Shown piece by piece: positions 34,908 to 43,990 of a DNA stretch of 64,000 nucleotides. The stretch is from Owenweeksia sp. (GTDB lineage: Bacteria; Bacteroidota; Bacteroidia; Flavobacteriales; Schleiferiaceae). Numbering within the stretch: the first letter of the stretch is position 1; each line of letters starts with the position of its first letter. A program made the position numbers and the translations under genes. The notes beneath the pieces are model-generated. The model saw nothing but the letters and a program-made list of their open reading frames with translations, made no database searches and was not told where the DNA came from. Location of the stretch: NCBI GenBank assembly GCA_002695025.1, contig NZNV01000041.1, forward strand, positions 1 through 64,000. The letters are read 5' to 3'.

Positions 34908-36178
34908 GCTGATAAAGCTTCTTCTAATATTCGGCCAAAATCATAAATATCCCGGAAGGAATTGTATAGGGGAACCGGGGCCATGCGGATCACATCCGGC
35001 TCACGCCAGTCCGCTATCACCCCCTTTGCACTGATTTGTTCAAACACTTTTTTACCTCCCTTAGGAACTACCAGGGAAAGTTGGCACCCCCGTTTTGAAA
35101 CGTCCTTTGGAGTAAGTATCCTGAGGCCGGCCCCGGTATTACGGGATACCTCATGGATCACAAACTCCAGGTAAGCTGTAAGCCTGTCCCCTTTTTCACG
35201 TAATGCTGGCATGCCTACCTGCTCAAAAAGCTCCAGGCTCGCCAACAGTGGTGTCATGGCAAAAACAGGAGCATTACTCAACTGCCAGGCCTCTGCCGTT
35301 GGGATAGGTTCAAACCGATCCGGCATGGTAAAACGGGAGGATTTATCATGCCCCCACCACCCCTCAAAGCGAGGAATATCTTTTTGCCCGTGGTGCCGTT
35401 CATGGATAAAAACACCGGACACACCACCCGGACCACTGTTCAGGTATTTATAGCCGCACCAGGCAGCAAAATCAACATTCCAGTCATGCAGTTGCAGAAG
35501 CACGTTACCAGCCGCATGGGCCAGATCCCAACCTGCTATCGCTCCGGCATCCTGCACCGCCTTGGTGATACCCGGAATATCAAAATACTGACCCGTATAA
35601 TAATTTACACCGCCCATCATTAAAAGAGCCAATTCATCACGATTGGCTTCTATAGCATTGTAGATTTTTGCTTCATCGATCAGCTCTGTTTCCGGATCGG
35701 GCTGTATTTCAATTAAATGTTCATCCGGATCAAGGCCATGGAACCGCAGTTGGCTGCGCAGTGCATATTGATCCGATGGGAAGGCCTTGGCTTCACAGAT
35801 GATTTTAGTACGCTTTCCGCGAGGTCTGAAAAAACTAACCATCAAAAGGTGGAGATTGGTGGTAAGACCATTCATGGCCACCACTTCGGTTTGCCTAGCC
35901 CCTACAATGGCTGCCAGGGATTTTGAGAAAAACTCATGATACGGCAACCAGGGCATACGGGCCTGGGTATGGCCTTCTACCCCGTAACGGGCCCAGTCCT
36001 CAAATTCCTTCAACATATATTCTTTGGCCTTTACCGGCTGCAACCCCAGGGAATTCCCGGTAAAATACAAGGCCGGGCGACCCTCTGTAACCGGAAAGAT
36101 AAACTGATCGCGAAAGGAGCTCAGGGAATCATTACGATCTTGCTCTGAAGCATACTCTTCCGTAAACTGATGCGACAT
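34904..36178 (-). CDS. kynU: Kynureninase
   Basis: Kynureninase is a PLP enzyme that splits 3-hydroxykynurenine into 3-hydroxyanthranilate and alanine. The 424-residue protein has PLP-binding Lys244 in 'AAWCGYKYLNSGPGGVSG', 'GWDLAHAAGN' (Asp that pairs with the PLP ring nitrogen), and the N-terminal 'YFTGNSLGLQPVKA'. The frame is open 28 residues upstream, but the ATG at 36178 gives the normal family start. It lies 46 bases after the UbiA-like gene and overlaps kmo by four bases, so the three genes are probably an operon. The alanine released could feed alanine dehydrogenase (56941), an inference. Confidence 0.96.
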   Translation of the reverse strand: MSHQFTEEYASEQDRNDSLSSFRDQFIFPVTEGRPALYFTGNSLGLQPVKAKEYMLKEFEDWARYGVEGHTQARMPWLPYHEFFSKSLAAIVGARQTEVVAMNGLTTNLHLLMVSFFRPRGKRTKIICEAKAFPSDQYALRSQLRFHGLDPDEHLIEIQPDPETELIDEAKIYNAIEANRDELALLMMGGVNYYTGQYFDIPGITKAVQDAGAIAGWDLAHAAGNVLLQLHDWNVDFAAWCGYKYLNSGPGGVSGVFIHERHHGQKDIPRFEGWWGHDKSSRFTMPDRFEPIPTAEAWQLSNAPVFAMTPLLASLELFEQVGMPALREKGDRLTAYLEFVIHEVSRNTGAGLRILTPKDVSKRGCQLSLVVPKGGKKVFEQISAKGVIADWREPDVIRMAPVPLYNSFRDIYDFGRILEEALSA

Positions 36179-36224
36179 CTGAAATTTGATTTTGCCCCAA
36201 AGGTAAACAAGATAGCCACAAATC

Positions 36225-37070
36225 TCAGCCCAGTAAATGAATGAGTAACAGCAGCGCCACAAGGATAGGCGTTCCTTCTATCCAAAAGCCACAATAAAGT
36301 TCCGAACGTTTTTGATCCATCCGGGCAATGAGAAAGCCGGAATACACAATTCCACATAACCAGGCAATGCCTTCGGGCACATCCATAAAACCGAACCCTA
36401 TCAGGAAGATCTTCCACAAACCATAAAGGCTCACAAGACCCAGCGCCAGCAACCTACCCCTCCGCTCCCCTATTATTTGCGGAATAGTTCGCATATTATG
36501 ATCATCCATCTGCATATCCCTGATGTCAAAAGGTATGATCAGGGCTATTATAAAAAGGCTTCGCATACCAAACTCCATCCAATCCGTAAAAAAAGGTATA
36601 TCGTGGTAAATTACCGGAACCAGATAAGTAACATACGCCCAGGATCCGGCAATAAGCAAAACCTTTAAACCGGGCACCGTTCTTAGGGAAGTGAACGAAC
36701 GCATGGGGTTTTGAAAACTCAAGGGGTAAAACAGTGACACGAGGGCGGGAACAGCCGTAAGCGCCAGCAGTTTCCAGCTAAAAAGATCCAGGTAAAACCA
36801 GGCGCCCAGTATGGAAAAGACCACCGTGAAAAAGCTCGCTTGCAGGAAATGCTGCTTTAACCAGAATTTCTGGTTCTGGCCATACTCAGCAGAATAGGAC
36901 CTTACCTGTACCAGGCGCATGTAATTATAAGTAGCCACCGTGAAGAAAAAAGTAAAGAGCAGATACGAAAAATCCTTTTGCCCCAGCTCGTATAGACTAA
37001 GCCAGGTAAAGGCCGCAACAGCAAGCCCTACCCATACGTTGGAGTATACGATAAACCTGAGCAATTTCAT
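36225..37070 (-). CDS. UbiA-like membrane protein with only one Asp motif
   Basis: This 281-residue protein has about eight hydrophobic helices. Near residue 190 it reads 'PFDIRDMQMDDHNMRTIPQ', which matches the second Asp-rich motif (DxxxD) of the UbiA prenyltransferase superfamily. The first motif (NDxxDxxxD) is expected in the second helix, but that region reads 'VATYNYMRLVQVRS' and lacks the aspartates. It may therefore be a non-prenyl-transferring relative, or a very divergent member. It precedes kynU by 46 bases and is probably in the same operon, yet no link to the kynurenine pathway is known to me. Confidence 0.75.
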   Translation of the reverse strand: MKLLRFIVYSNVWVGLAVAAFTWLSLYELGQKDFSYLLFTFFFTVATYNYMRLVQVRSYSAEYGQNQKFWLKQHFLQASFFTVVFSILGAWFYLDLFSWKLLALTAVPALVSLFYPLSFQNPMRSFTSLRTVPGLKVLLIAGSWAYVTYLVPVIYHDIPFFTDWMEFGMRSLFIIALIIPFDIRDMQMDDHNMRTIPQIIGERRGRLLALGLVSLYGLWKIFLIGFGFMDVPEGIAWLCGIVYSGFLIARMDQKRSELYCGFWIEGTPILVALLLLIHLLG

Positions 37071-37140
37071 AAGTTAATTCATTGATCAAAGGCACTTTAT
37101 AATGAGCAAGCAAATCCTTACAACCAAACTCAATATTGGT

Positions 37141-37148
37141 TACTTTTG
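37141..37148 (+). promoter_or_regulatory. Putative -7 box of gcvP
   Basis: TACTTTTG lies 33 bases before the ATG at 37182. I see no glycine-riboswitch-like structure in the 111-base gap, though I cannot fold it. Confidence 0.5.
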
Positions 37149-37181
37149 TGCCCCTAAATTCATAAAAAATTCACAAGTAGA

Positions 37182-40052
37182 ATGACCACTGATTCTTTCG
37201 CCTATCGCCATATCGGACCCCGCCCACATGAGGTAAAGGAAATGCTGGATACTATCGGTGTATCGAGCCTGGATGAGCTGATTGACCAAACCATACCCAA
37301 AGGTATACGGCTCAAAAAGCCTTTACAGCTTTCGGACCCCATGGGCGAGAACGAATTCATAAACCGTATCCGCGACCTGGGCAGAAAGAATAAAGTGTTT
37401 AAAACCTACATTGGTTTAGGCTACCATCCTACCATCATGCCAGGTGTTATTCAGAGGAACATTCTCGAAAACCCGGGTTGGTATACAGCCTATACGCCCT
37501 ACCAGGCCGAAATAGCCCAGGGAAGACTGGAAGCTTTGTTGAACTTCCAGACTATGATATCTGACCTTACCGGCCTTCCCATTGCCAACGCAAGTCTGTT
37601 GGACGAAAGTACAGCTGCTGCGGAGGCCATGTCCATGTTCTATGCCTCGCGAAGTCGTGAAAAGCAAAAGGCCGGAGCCAATAAATTCTTTGTTTCTATT
37701 CACTGCCTGCACCAGAATATTGACCTGTTAAAAACCCGCTCAGAACCGCTCGGTATTGAGTTGGTTATTGGTGATCACCGTGAATTTCAGCTTAGTGACG
37801 ATTACTTTGGTGCTTTGTTGCAATACCCTGCTGCGGATGGTGAGATATTCGACTATAGGGATTGGGTTGAAGGTGCCAGGCAAAATGGTGTTCAAACGGT
37901 GGTGGCAGCCGATATTATGTCGTTGGTATTATTAACGCCTCCGGGAGAATGGGGAGTTGATGCCGTGGTAGGCACCACACAGCGATTTGGCATCCCGCTC
38001 GGTTTCGGGGGACCCCATGCCGCTTATTTTGCCACTACTGAAGACTACAAACGTCACATCCCCGGCCGCATCATCGGAAGGACTATTGATAAAGATGGTA
38101 ACAGTGCCCTGCGCATGGCCCTGCAAACCCGCGAACAGCACATTAAACGCGAACGCGCTACCTCCAACATCTGCACAGCCCAGGTTCTTTTGGCGGTAAT
38201 GGCCGGCATGTATGGCGTGTACCACGGCCCAGAAGGATTAAAGAATATTGCCCAACGGATACACCGTTCTGCCGTTACGGTTGCAGAAGGCCTGCGCAAA
38301 CTGGGTTATGAGCAACGCAATGAAAGCTTTTTTGATACCCTCCGCATAGAGACTGGTGAGATCGGCTCGGTGACAATACGTTCCCTTGCTGAAAAACGTG
38401 AGGTCAATTTCCGTTATATCAATAATCACGAAGTGGGCATCAGCCTTAGTGAGGTGACTAACCTGGAGGCCATACGCGAAATCCTTAGTGTTTTTGCGGA
38501 AGCCAAAAAGGAAGAGGCCCCCGAGGTAGAGGCCCTTCTACAGATCGATATTATACCCGGATCCGTAAAACGCCAGAGCTCCTTCCTCCAGAATGAGATC
38601 TTCAGGCGCTACCACAGTGAAACGGAAATGATGCGTTACCTCAAAAAGCTGGAGCGAAAAGACCTTTCCCTCAACCACAGTATGATACCGCTAGGCAGTT
38701 GTACAATGAAACTGAATGCGGCTACAGAAATGCTTCCACTGAGCTGGCCCTTATTTGCTAATATCCATCCTTTTGCACCTGAAGACCAAACCTTGGGCTA
38801 CCGTGAAATGATCAGTGAACTGGAACGCGACCTTGCAGAAATAACCGGCTTTCACGCCATGTCCATGCAGCCCAACTCCGGTGCACAAGGCGAATACGCA
38901 GGTCTTATGGTTATCCGCGCCTACCACCATTCCCGTGGAGAGGGACACCGCAATGTGACCCTCATACCCAGTTCCGCACATGGCACCAATCCTGCCTCCG
39001 CCATTATGGCCGGCATGAAAGTGGTGGTGGTTAAGTGTGATGACAACGGAAATATTGATGTAGAAGATCTTAAGGCTAAAGCCGAAAAATACAAGGATGA
39101 CCTTTCCAGCCTGATGATAACCTACCCTTCAACCCACGGAGTGTTTGAAGAGTCTGTAAGAGAGATAACCTCAATTATTCACCAGTACGGTGGCCAGGTA
39201 TACATGGACGGTGCCAATATGAATGCCCAGGTAGGTTTAACCAGCCCCGGAAACATAGGCGCTGATGTTTGCCACCTCAACCTTCATAAAACCTTTGCCA
39301 TTCCACACGGTGGAGGCGGACCCGGCATGGGGCCCATTGGAGTGGCTGAGCACCTCGCCTCATTCCTGCCTTCACACAGATTGGTGAAAACAGGAGGTAA
39401 AAATGGCATCTCTGCCGTTTCTGCTGCACCATTCGGTAGCGGTTTGATCCTCATCATAAGTTATGGCTACATAAAAATGCTGGGAGCACCGGGTCTGCAA
39501 AAGGCCACCGAATTTGCCATTCTCAATGCTAATTACCTGAAGGCCAAACTTGAAGATAAATTCCAGGTACTATATACCAATGAAAAGGGACGTGTGGCGC
39601 ATGAAATGATCCTGGATTGCCGTCCTTTTAAAAAGAACAGCGGTGTAGAGGTAGTAGACATAGCCAAGCGCCTCATGGATTACGGATATCACGCACCTAC
39701 GGTATCATTCCCGGTAGCCGGAACTGTAATGATAGAGCCTACGGAAAGCGAAAGCAAGGATGAACTGGACCGCTTCAGCAGGGCCATGCTCGCCATACAC
39801 AAAGAGATTGAGGATGTAGCCTCCGGCCAAAGTGACATAACGAATAATGTATTGAAGAACGCACCCCATACGCTGGAACTACTGACCTCTGAAGAATGGA
39901 AAATGCCCTATTCCAGGCAGGATGCCGCTTTTCCTTTACCTTATATTATGGAGAATAAATTCTGGCCCTCTGTAAGAAGGGTGGATGATGCCTATGGCGA
40001 TCGGAACTTGATCTGTACTTGCGAACCGATGGAAAGTTACGCTGAGGCCTGA
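37182..40052 (+). CDS. gcvP: Glycine dehydrogenase (decarboxylating), P-protein of the glycine cleavage system
   Basis: The PLP-dependent P-protein decarboxylates glycine and passes the methylamine to lipoylated GcvH. The 956-residue chain carries both halves of the fused enzyme, as in most proteobacteria: the N-terminal half starts '[20 protein letters not shown]', and the C-terminal half has the PLP lysine Lys703 in '[19 protein letters not shown]'. Length is normal (about 950-960). GcvT and GcvH are not in the window; lpd at 16297 could supply the L-protein. The gene stands alone between the kynurenine operon and a T9SS cargo gene. Confidence 0.97.
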   Translation: MTTDSFAYRHIGPRPHEVKEMLDTIGVSSLDELIDQTIPKGIRLKKPLQLSDPMGENEFINRIRDLGRKNKVFKTYIGLGYHPTIMPGVIQRNILENPGWYTAYTPYQAEIAQGRLEALLNFQTMISDLTGLPIANASLLDESTAAAEAMSMFYASRSREKQKAGANKFFVSIHCLHQNIDLLKTRSEPLGIELVIGDHREFQLSDDYFGALLQYPAADGEIFDYRDWVEGARQNGVQTVVAADIMSLVLLTPPGEWGVDAVVGTTQRFGIPLGFGGPHAAYFATTEDYKRHIPGRIIGRTIDKDGNSALRMALQTREQHIKRERATSNICTAQVLLAVMAGMYGVYHGPEGLKNIAQRIHRSAVTVAEGLRKLGYEQRNESFFDTLRIETGEIGSVTIRSLAEKREVNFRYINNHEVGISLSEVTNLEAIREILSVFAEAKKEEAPEVEALLQIDIIPGSVKRQSSFLQNEIFRRYHSETEMMRYLKKLERKDLSLNHSMIPLGSCTMKLNAATEMLPLSWPLFANIHPFAPEDQTLGYREMISELERDLAEITGFHAMSMQPNSGAQGEYAGLMVIRAYHHSRGEGHRNVTLIPSSAHGTNPASAIMAGMKVVVVKCDDNGNIDVEDLKAKAEKYKDDLSSLMITYPSTHGVFEESVREITSIIHQYGGQVYMDGANMNAQVGLTSPGNIGADVCHLNLHKTFAIPHGGGGPGMGPIGVAEHLASFLPSHRLVKTGGKNGISAVSAAPFGSGLILIISYGYIKMLGAPGLQKATEFAILNANYLKAKLEDKFQVLYTNEKGRVAHEMILDCRPFKKNSGVEVVDIAKRLMDYGYHAPTVSFPVAGTVMIEPTESESKDELDRFSRAMLAIHKEIEDVASGQSDITNNVLKNAPHTLELLTSEEWKMPYSRQDAAFPLPYIMENKFWPSVRRVDDAYGDRNLICTCEPMESYAEA

Positions 40053-40138
40053 AACATTAACAAAATCTTTACACAAAAACACTTGTTTATTCGAAAATAA
40101 TGAACCCGCACGCCATATAGCGGTTGTAATTGGGTTAT

Positions 40139-40146
40139 TATTTTTG
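40139..40146 (+). promoter_or_regulatory. Putative -7 box of the T9SS type A protein gene
   Basis: TATTTTTG lies 38 bases before the ATG at 40185, in a very AT-rich leader (40136-40184). Confidence 0.45.
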
Positions 40147-40184
40147 TAATTTTACATTTTTGGAAACTAAATTAATTTAATGTG

Positions 40185-42194
40185 ATGAAAGAACATCTAC
40201 GCTTTAAAAGCATGTCATTACTGTGTGCAGGTGTTGTTTTGAGCCTTTCTTTGGGCGCTCAAAATCAGCCTGATCACGAAATAGTTGGACGTCCTTACGT
40301 TCAGGATCCGGAGTCCCTTCAAAAAACGGCTCCCAACCACAGTACTTTAAATAAAGGAAAATCGTCTGCTGTTATATGGTCTGAGGACTTCGCTAATGGC
40401 ATTCCTTCTACCTGGGTAAACCAAGGTTATACTTCTGGTGGAGCACCTCTTGCCAATGCCCTTTGGGAGTACCGCGGACCTGCTACAACACCTAATATTA
40501 CCACAGGTTCCCGTGGTCAGTATGCCGCAGCTAATGATCCCATTATCTCTCCTTCTCAGAGCAATGGCTTCATTATCTTCGATTCCAATTATCTGGATGA
40601 TGGCGGTATAGCCGGAAATGACGGAAATGGTCCCGCGCCTGCTCCGCACATGGGTACACTCACTACCAACACTATTGACCTTACCGGTCACCCTTACGTA
40701 GAACTGCTTTTCAGCAGTTACCTGAGGCAGTATCAGAGTAAATTCCAGGTTGCTATCAGTACTGACGGTGGTCTTACTTTCCCTGATAGTGTGAACTTCC
40801 ATACGGATGTTCCTCAAAACGGTTCCAGTGCAAATGGTGACATCGTTTCTGCCAACATTTCACAATATGCAGGTAACCAGGCTAACGTAAAACTTCAGAT
40901 TGTATTTGACGGTCTGGAAGTAAACTCTTTGGGTTTGGCCGGTTATTATTACTGGATGATTGACGACATGGTGGTTCGCGACCTTGGTCCTAATCTTTTC
41001 CGTTTCGTAGAATCCGGAGGTGCTCCTAAAAATGACATCATTTTTGGTGCCAGCGGAGGCAGCAAAACCGGTATTACTGCAAAAGATCACGTAGTACCCA
41101 TTTCTTTTGACTCCAATATCCTTAACTATGGTTATCAGGATCAAACTGATGTGGTTCTTAACGTAGAAGTAATTCAAAATTCTACCGGTAACACCGTAGC
41201 AACTCTTACTTCACCTACTAAGGCTCTACTGGCCAGTGACCAGGTTGCTGATTTCAACGATTTCACAACTACCGGAGCCTGGACTCCTACAACCGTTGGA
41301 ACTTATCACATGGTTTACTATGTAACTTCTGACAGCGTTTCTGCTTCTGACCTTGGTTCTGCTCGTGATACCATGTATACTATTTTTGTAACTGATAGCA
41401 TCCACTCTCTGGATTACAACAATTTCGATAACAGTATAGGTACCAATGCTCTGGGAACTGATGGTTGCGCTATAGCTTCCAGCTTGTTCTTCCCCAATGG
41501 TGGCGGTGGCGGTGGTTCCTTCACCATGAAGGGTATTGATCTTCGCTTATCCTCTCTTACCGTTCCCGGTGGAGATATTGAAGTACATATTTACGATACT
41601 ACAGGTTTTGATTATGTAGCTGGTTTCGGTAGTGGAGCTCTTTACACAGAAACTTATACTATTGCAGCTGGTATGGAAGGTACGTTGGCCCGTTTCAACT
41701 TCTCTTCTCCTCAAACCCTGAATGCCGGTACCTACTTTGTGGTTGTTTATATGTTCTCCAACAATGGAAACAATACTATCCGTGTTGCCAACGACCAGTC
41801 TGTATCTCAACCAGGAGCTTCTTCCATCATGTTTAACGCTGATGATGGTCGTTGGTATTCCGGTTACTCTAATTCACGTACTTTCAGCTCACCCTGGATC
41901 AGAGCGGTTGTTGTTCCAAACATTGGTGTAGATGAGCAAGTTTCAACCGGAGGATTTTCAGTATATCCTAATCCTACTCAGGGACGTAACGTAAAAGTTG
42001 CTATTGAGCAAGGTGGAACTTATACTGTAGAACTTATGACCCTTACCGGTAAAACCGTTATGAGTCGTGAAATTACTGTAAGTGGAAATGAAGCTTACGA
42101 TCTTAACATTCCTTCTCATGTAGCTAATGGAACTTACATGGTGAACATTAAGAGTGACAAGGAAGTAAAAGTTTCTAAGTTGACCATCAACTAA
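40185..42194 (+). CDS. Abundant-type secreted protein with T9SS type A sorting domain
   Basis: This 669-residue protein starts at the ATG 40185 (a GTG directly before it is possible) with a signal peptide ending 'LSLSLGAQ'. An N-terminal beta-sandwich of the MAM/cleaved-adhesin type follows ('VIWSEDFANGIPSTWVNQG' to 'GYYYWMIDDMVVRDL'), then Ig-like beta-rich domains, and a type A sorting domain at the end ('FSVYPNPTQGRNVKVAIEQG', 'NGTYMVNIKSDKEVKVSKLTIN'). Its codons favour GGT, GCT, ACT, CTT and AAC more than the neighbours do, a sign of high expression. A strong terminator follows. It is probably an adhesin-like or structural surface protein; the ligand is unknown. Confidence 0.9.
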   Translation: MKEHLRFKSMSLLCAGVVLSLSLGAQNQPDHEIVGRPYVQDPESLQKTAPNHSTLNKGKSSAVIWSEDFANGIPSTWVNQGYTSGGAPLANALWEYRGPATTPNITTGSRGQYAAANDPIISPSQSNGFIIFDSNYLDDGGIAGNDGNGPAPAPHMGTLTTNTIDLTGHPYVELLFSSYLRQYQSKFQVAISTDGGLTFPDSVNFHTDVPQNGSSANGDIVSANISQYAGNQANVKLQIVFDGLEVNSLGLAGYYYWMIDDMVVRDLGPNLFRFVESGGAPKNDIIFGASGGSKTGITAKDHVVPISFDSNILNYGYQDQTDVVLNVEVIQNSTGNTVATLTSPTKALLASDQVADFNDFTTTGAWTPTTVGTYHMVYYVTSDSVSASDLGSARDTMYTIFVTDSIHSLDYNNFDNSIGTNALGTDGCAIASSLFFPNGGGGGGSFTMKGIDLRLSSLTVPGGDIEVHIYDTTGFDYVAGFGSGALYTETYTIAAGMEGTLARFNFSSPQTLNAGTYFVVVYMFSNNGNNTIRVANDQSVSQPGASSIMFNADDGRWYSGYSNSRTFSSPWIRAVVVPNIGVDEQVSTGGFSVYPNPTQGRNVKVAIEQGGTYTVELMTLTGKTVMSREITVSGNEAYDLNIPSHVANGTYMVNIKSDKEVKVSKLTIN

Positions 42195-42217
42195 GAAATC
42201 TGGTTCTTAAAAACTGT

Positions 42218-42246
42218 AAAGCCCGGGCAATGCCCGGGCTTTTTAT
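42218..42246 (+). terminator. Strong intrinsic terminator of the T9SS type A protein gene
   Basis: A 10-bp or longer GC-rich stem (42218-42227 with 42233-42242, sequence AAAGCCCGGG and its complement) and a T run. It lies 23 bases after the stop codon. Confidence 0.9.
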
Positions 42247-42312
42247 TTTGAATCAATCAGTGAGTTATAGGAGGAGATGGTGGTTCCGTTCTAGCCTTGA
42301 AAGTAGTTCAAA

Positions 42313-43065
42313 CTAGAGTTTAGTTTTTATCTTACGGAATAACTCTGAGCTATATACAAAGTCATTGATGCTTTCATTATCGGTGTTCAGGATATCTTCG
42401 CTGGTCCCTTCCCACTCCTTTATTCCGTATTTAATATAGATAATATGGTCTCCGATTTCCATTACGGAATTCATATCATGGGTATTAATAACCGTGGTGA
42501 TATCGAACTCTTGGGTAATTTCCCGTATAAGGTTATCAATAACAATGGCCGTCTTAGGATCCAAGCCGGAATTAGGTTCATCGCAGAACAAGTATTTAGG
42601 TTTAAAGGCAATAGCCCTGGCCAGGGCCACACGCTTTTGCATGCCACCACTCAGTTCCGCAGGAAATTTTTTATTTACGTTTTCAAGATTAACCCTTTTC
42701 AAACAAAAATTAGCGCGATCCAACATTTCCTCCTTCGTCATACCCGAGAACATGCTCAGGGCAAAAACCACATTTTCCTCAATGGTTAGAGAATCGAACA
42801 AGGCGTTACCCTGAAATACCATTCCCATTTCCGTACGTAGCGCCTTGCGTTCATCATCGTCCATTTCACCCAATCTTCGTCCATCGTAGTAGATTTCGCC
42901 CTGATCGATCTGATGAAGCCCCACGAGGCTTTTCAGGAAAACCGTTTTCCCGGAACCACTCTGGCCAATAATGAGGTTGGTCTTTCCATTCTTGAACTGG
43001 GTGGAAATACCCTTAAGTACCGGCTCACCACCAAACCCTTTATGCAGATTCTTTACTTCAATCAT
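42313..43065 (-). CDS. mlaF: ABC transporter ATP-binding protein, Mla/MCE type
   Basis: This 250-residue ATPase powers a lipid transporter of the Mla type, which moves phospholipids between inner and outer membranes. It has Walker A GQSGSGKT (34-41), the signature 'LSGGMQKRVALARA', Walker B 'KYLFCDEPNSGLD' and the switch His in 'INTHDMNSV'. The 'PNSGLD' D-loop form and 'GGMQKR' signature are typical of MlaF proteins. Its start shares one base with the permease stop (TAATG), so they are coupled. No MCE substrate-binding gene (mlaD) is nearby on this side, and the name follows the family, not experiments. Confidence 0.92.
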   Translation of the reverse strand: MIEVKNLHKGFGGEPVLKGISTQFKNGKTNLIIGQSGSGKTVFLKSLVGLHQIDQGEIYYDGRRLGEMDDDERKALRTEMGMVFQGNALFDSLTIEENVVFALSMFSGMTKEEMLDRANFCLKRVNLENVNKKFPAELSGGMQKRVALARAIAFKPKYLFCDEPNSGLDPKTAIVIDNLIREITQEFDITTVINTHDMNSVMEIGDHIIYIKYGIKEWEGTSEDILNTDNESINDFVYSSELFRKIKTKL

Positions 43066-43814
43066 TAAACCAACAGGATTTGAGTAAGGATATAATTAGC
43101 CACAATGATAGCTATGCTACTGCTTACAACCGCTTTGGTAGCATTGATACCTACCTCGATGGCTCCGCCCTTTACATAAAAACCATAGTAGGCCGATACT
43201 GTAACTATGATAAAAGAGAATACCACAGTTTTAATAAGAGCATAGGTTATAAAGAATGGATTGAATGAACTTTGAATACCTTGTAAATAATCCACTGGGG
43301 CCAATACGCCTGCAAATTCAGCCGCAAAATACCCTCCCAGGATTCCCAGGAACATACTAATGGTAATCAGCAGGGGGTTAAAAAATACCATGGCGATGAT
43401 CTTAGGCATGATAAGGTAAGCAGCCGGGTTTACGCCCATTACCTCCAAAGCATCAATTTGCTCAGAAACCCGCATACTACCTAGTGTGGAAGCAATATTA
43501 GAGCCGACTTTACCGGATAATATGAGGCAAATGATAGTGGGGGAAAATTCGAGGATAATGGATTCACGGGTGGCTATACCTATGTAATAATCCGGTACGA
43601 GGGGATCATCCAGGTTATAGGCTGTTTGGATGGTTACCACTGCTCCTACAAACAGAGAGATGATAGACACAATGCCAATGCTGTTCAAACCCAGCCGTTC
43701 AAGATCCCTGGCCAAAGCCTTTCTATACTCCTTCCAGTTTTCTGGCTTGCGAAAAGTCTTACCCAGCAGGATGAAATACTTACCAAACGACTTAATACCC
43801 TCCGTCAAAAACAT
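43065..43814 (-). CDS. mlaE: MlaE-family ABC transporter permease
   Basis: This 249-residue protein is the membrane subunit for the ATPase that follows. It has five to six membrane segments and the family signature 'SGKVGSNIASTLGSMRVSEQIDALEVMGVNP', including the conserved 'ELGSMRVxEQIDAL' pattern in slightly changed form. The frame is open to 43862 with a TTG, but the ATG at 43814 ('MFLTEGIKSFGKYF') is preferred because it is the first ATG and the extra 16 residues do not look like the family. It is divergent from the small lipoprotein-like ORF and sprT. Mla systems keep the outer membrane asymmetric; here that is inferred from the family. Confidence 0.92.
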   Translation of the reverse strand: MFLTEGIKSFGKYFILLGKTFRKPENWKEYRKALARDLERLGLNSIGIVSIISLFVGAVVTIQTAYNLDDPLVPDYYIGIATRESIILEFSPTIICLILSGKVGSNIASTLGSMRVSEQIDALEVMGVNPAAYLIMPKIIAMVFFNPLLITISMFLGILGGYFAAEFAGVLAPVDYLQGIQSSFNPFFITYALIKTVVFSFIIVTVSAYYGFYVKGGAIEVGINATKAVVSSSIAIIVANYILTQILLV

Positions 43815-43830
43815 ATCGCTAAAATAAGAG

Positions 43831-43838
43831 TAATTTTG
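43831..43838 (+). promoter_or_regulatory. Near-leaderless -7 box upstream of the small ORF and sprT
   Basis: TAATTTTG ends eight bases before the ATG at 43847. It would drive the small ORF, sprT, purK and purE as one transcript. Confidence 0.5.
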
Positions 43839-43846
43839 TATCGTAA

Positions 43847-43990
43847 ATGAGGAAAGTGCCAAAGCATATCAAAACCATTACTTGTATTATTTGGGTGGTG
43901 ATTCTCGCAGAGGGATGCCGTTCCCTGGAGAAATGTAATTGTCCTCATTCGTATTATAATTCGCACCGGAATATTGACCAGCAAGTCTGA
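43847..43990 (+). CDS. Small membrane or lipoprotein-like ORF, 47 residues
   Basis: Just after a TAnnTTTG box, the ATG at 43847 opens a 47-codon frame: a basic N-terminus (MRKVPKHIK), a hydrophobic stretch (TCIIWVVILA), then Cys in 'AEGCRSLEKCNC' and a short polar tail with Tyr and His. The layout resembles a short lipoprotein, though the lipobox (AEGC) is weak. Its end overlaps the sprT start by 17 bases, so the two could be coupled. No homolog is recognised; the evidence is position, promoter and signal-like sequence. Confidence 0.45.
   Translation: MRKVPKHIKTITCIIWVVILAEGCRSLEKCNCPHSYYNSHRNIDQQV

Noticed and set aside
36121-36417. A 98-codon minus-strand ORF spanning the UbiA-like/kynU junction
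   Set aside because: It is in another frame of two well-supported genes and shows no domain.
36760-37181. A glycine riboswitch ahead of gcvP
   Set aside because: Only 111 bases separate gcvP from its divergent neighbour and I see none of the paired aptamer landmarks; I cannot fold the RNA.
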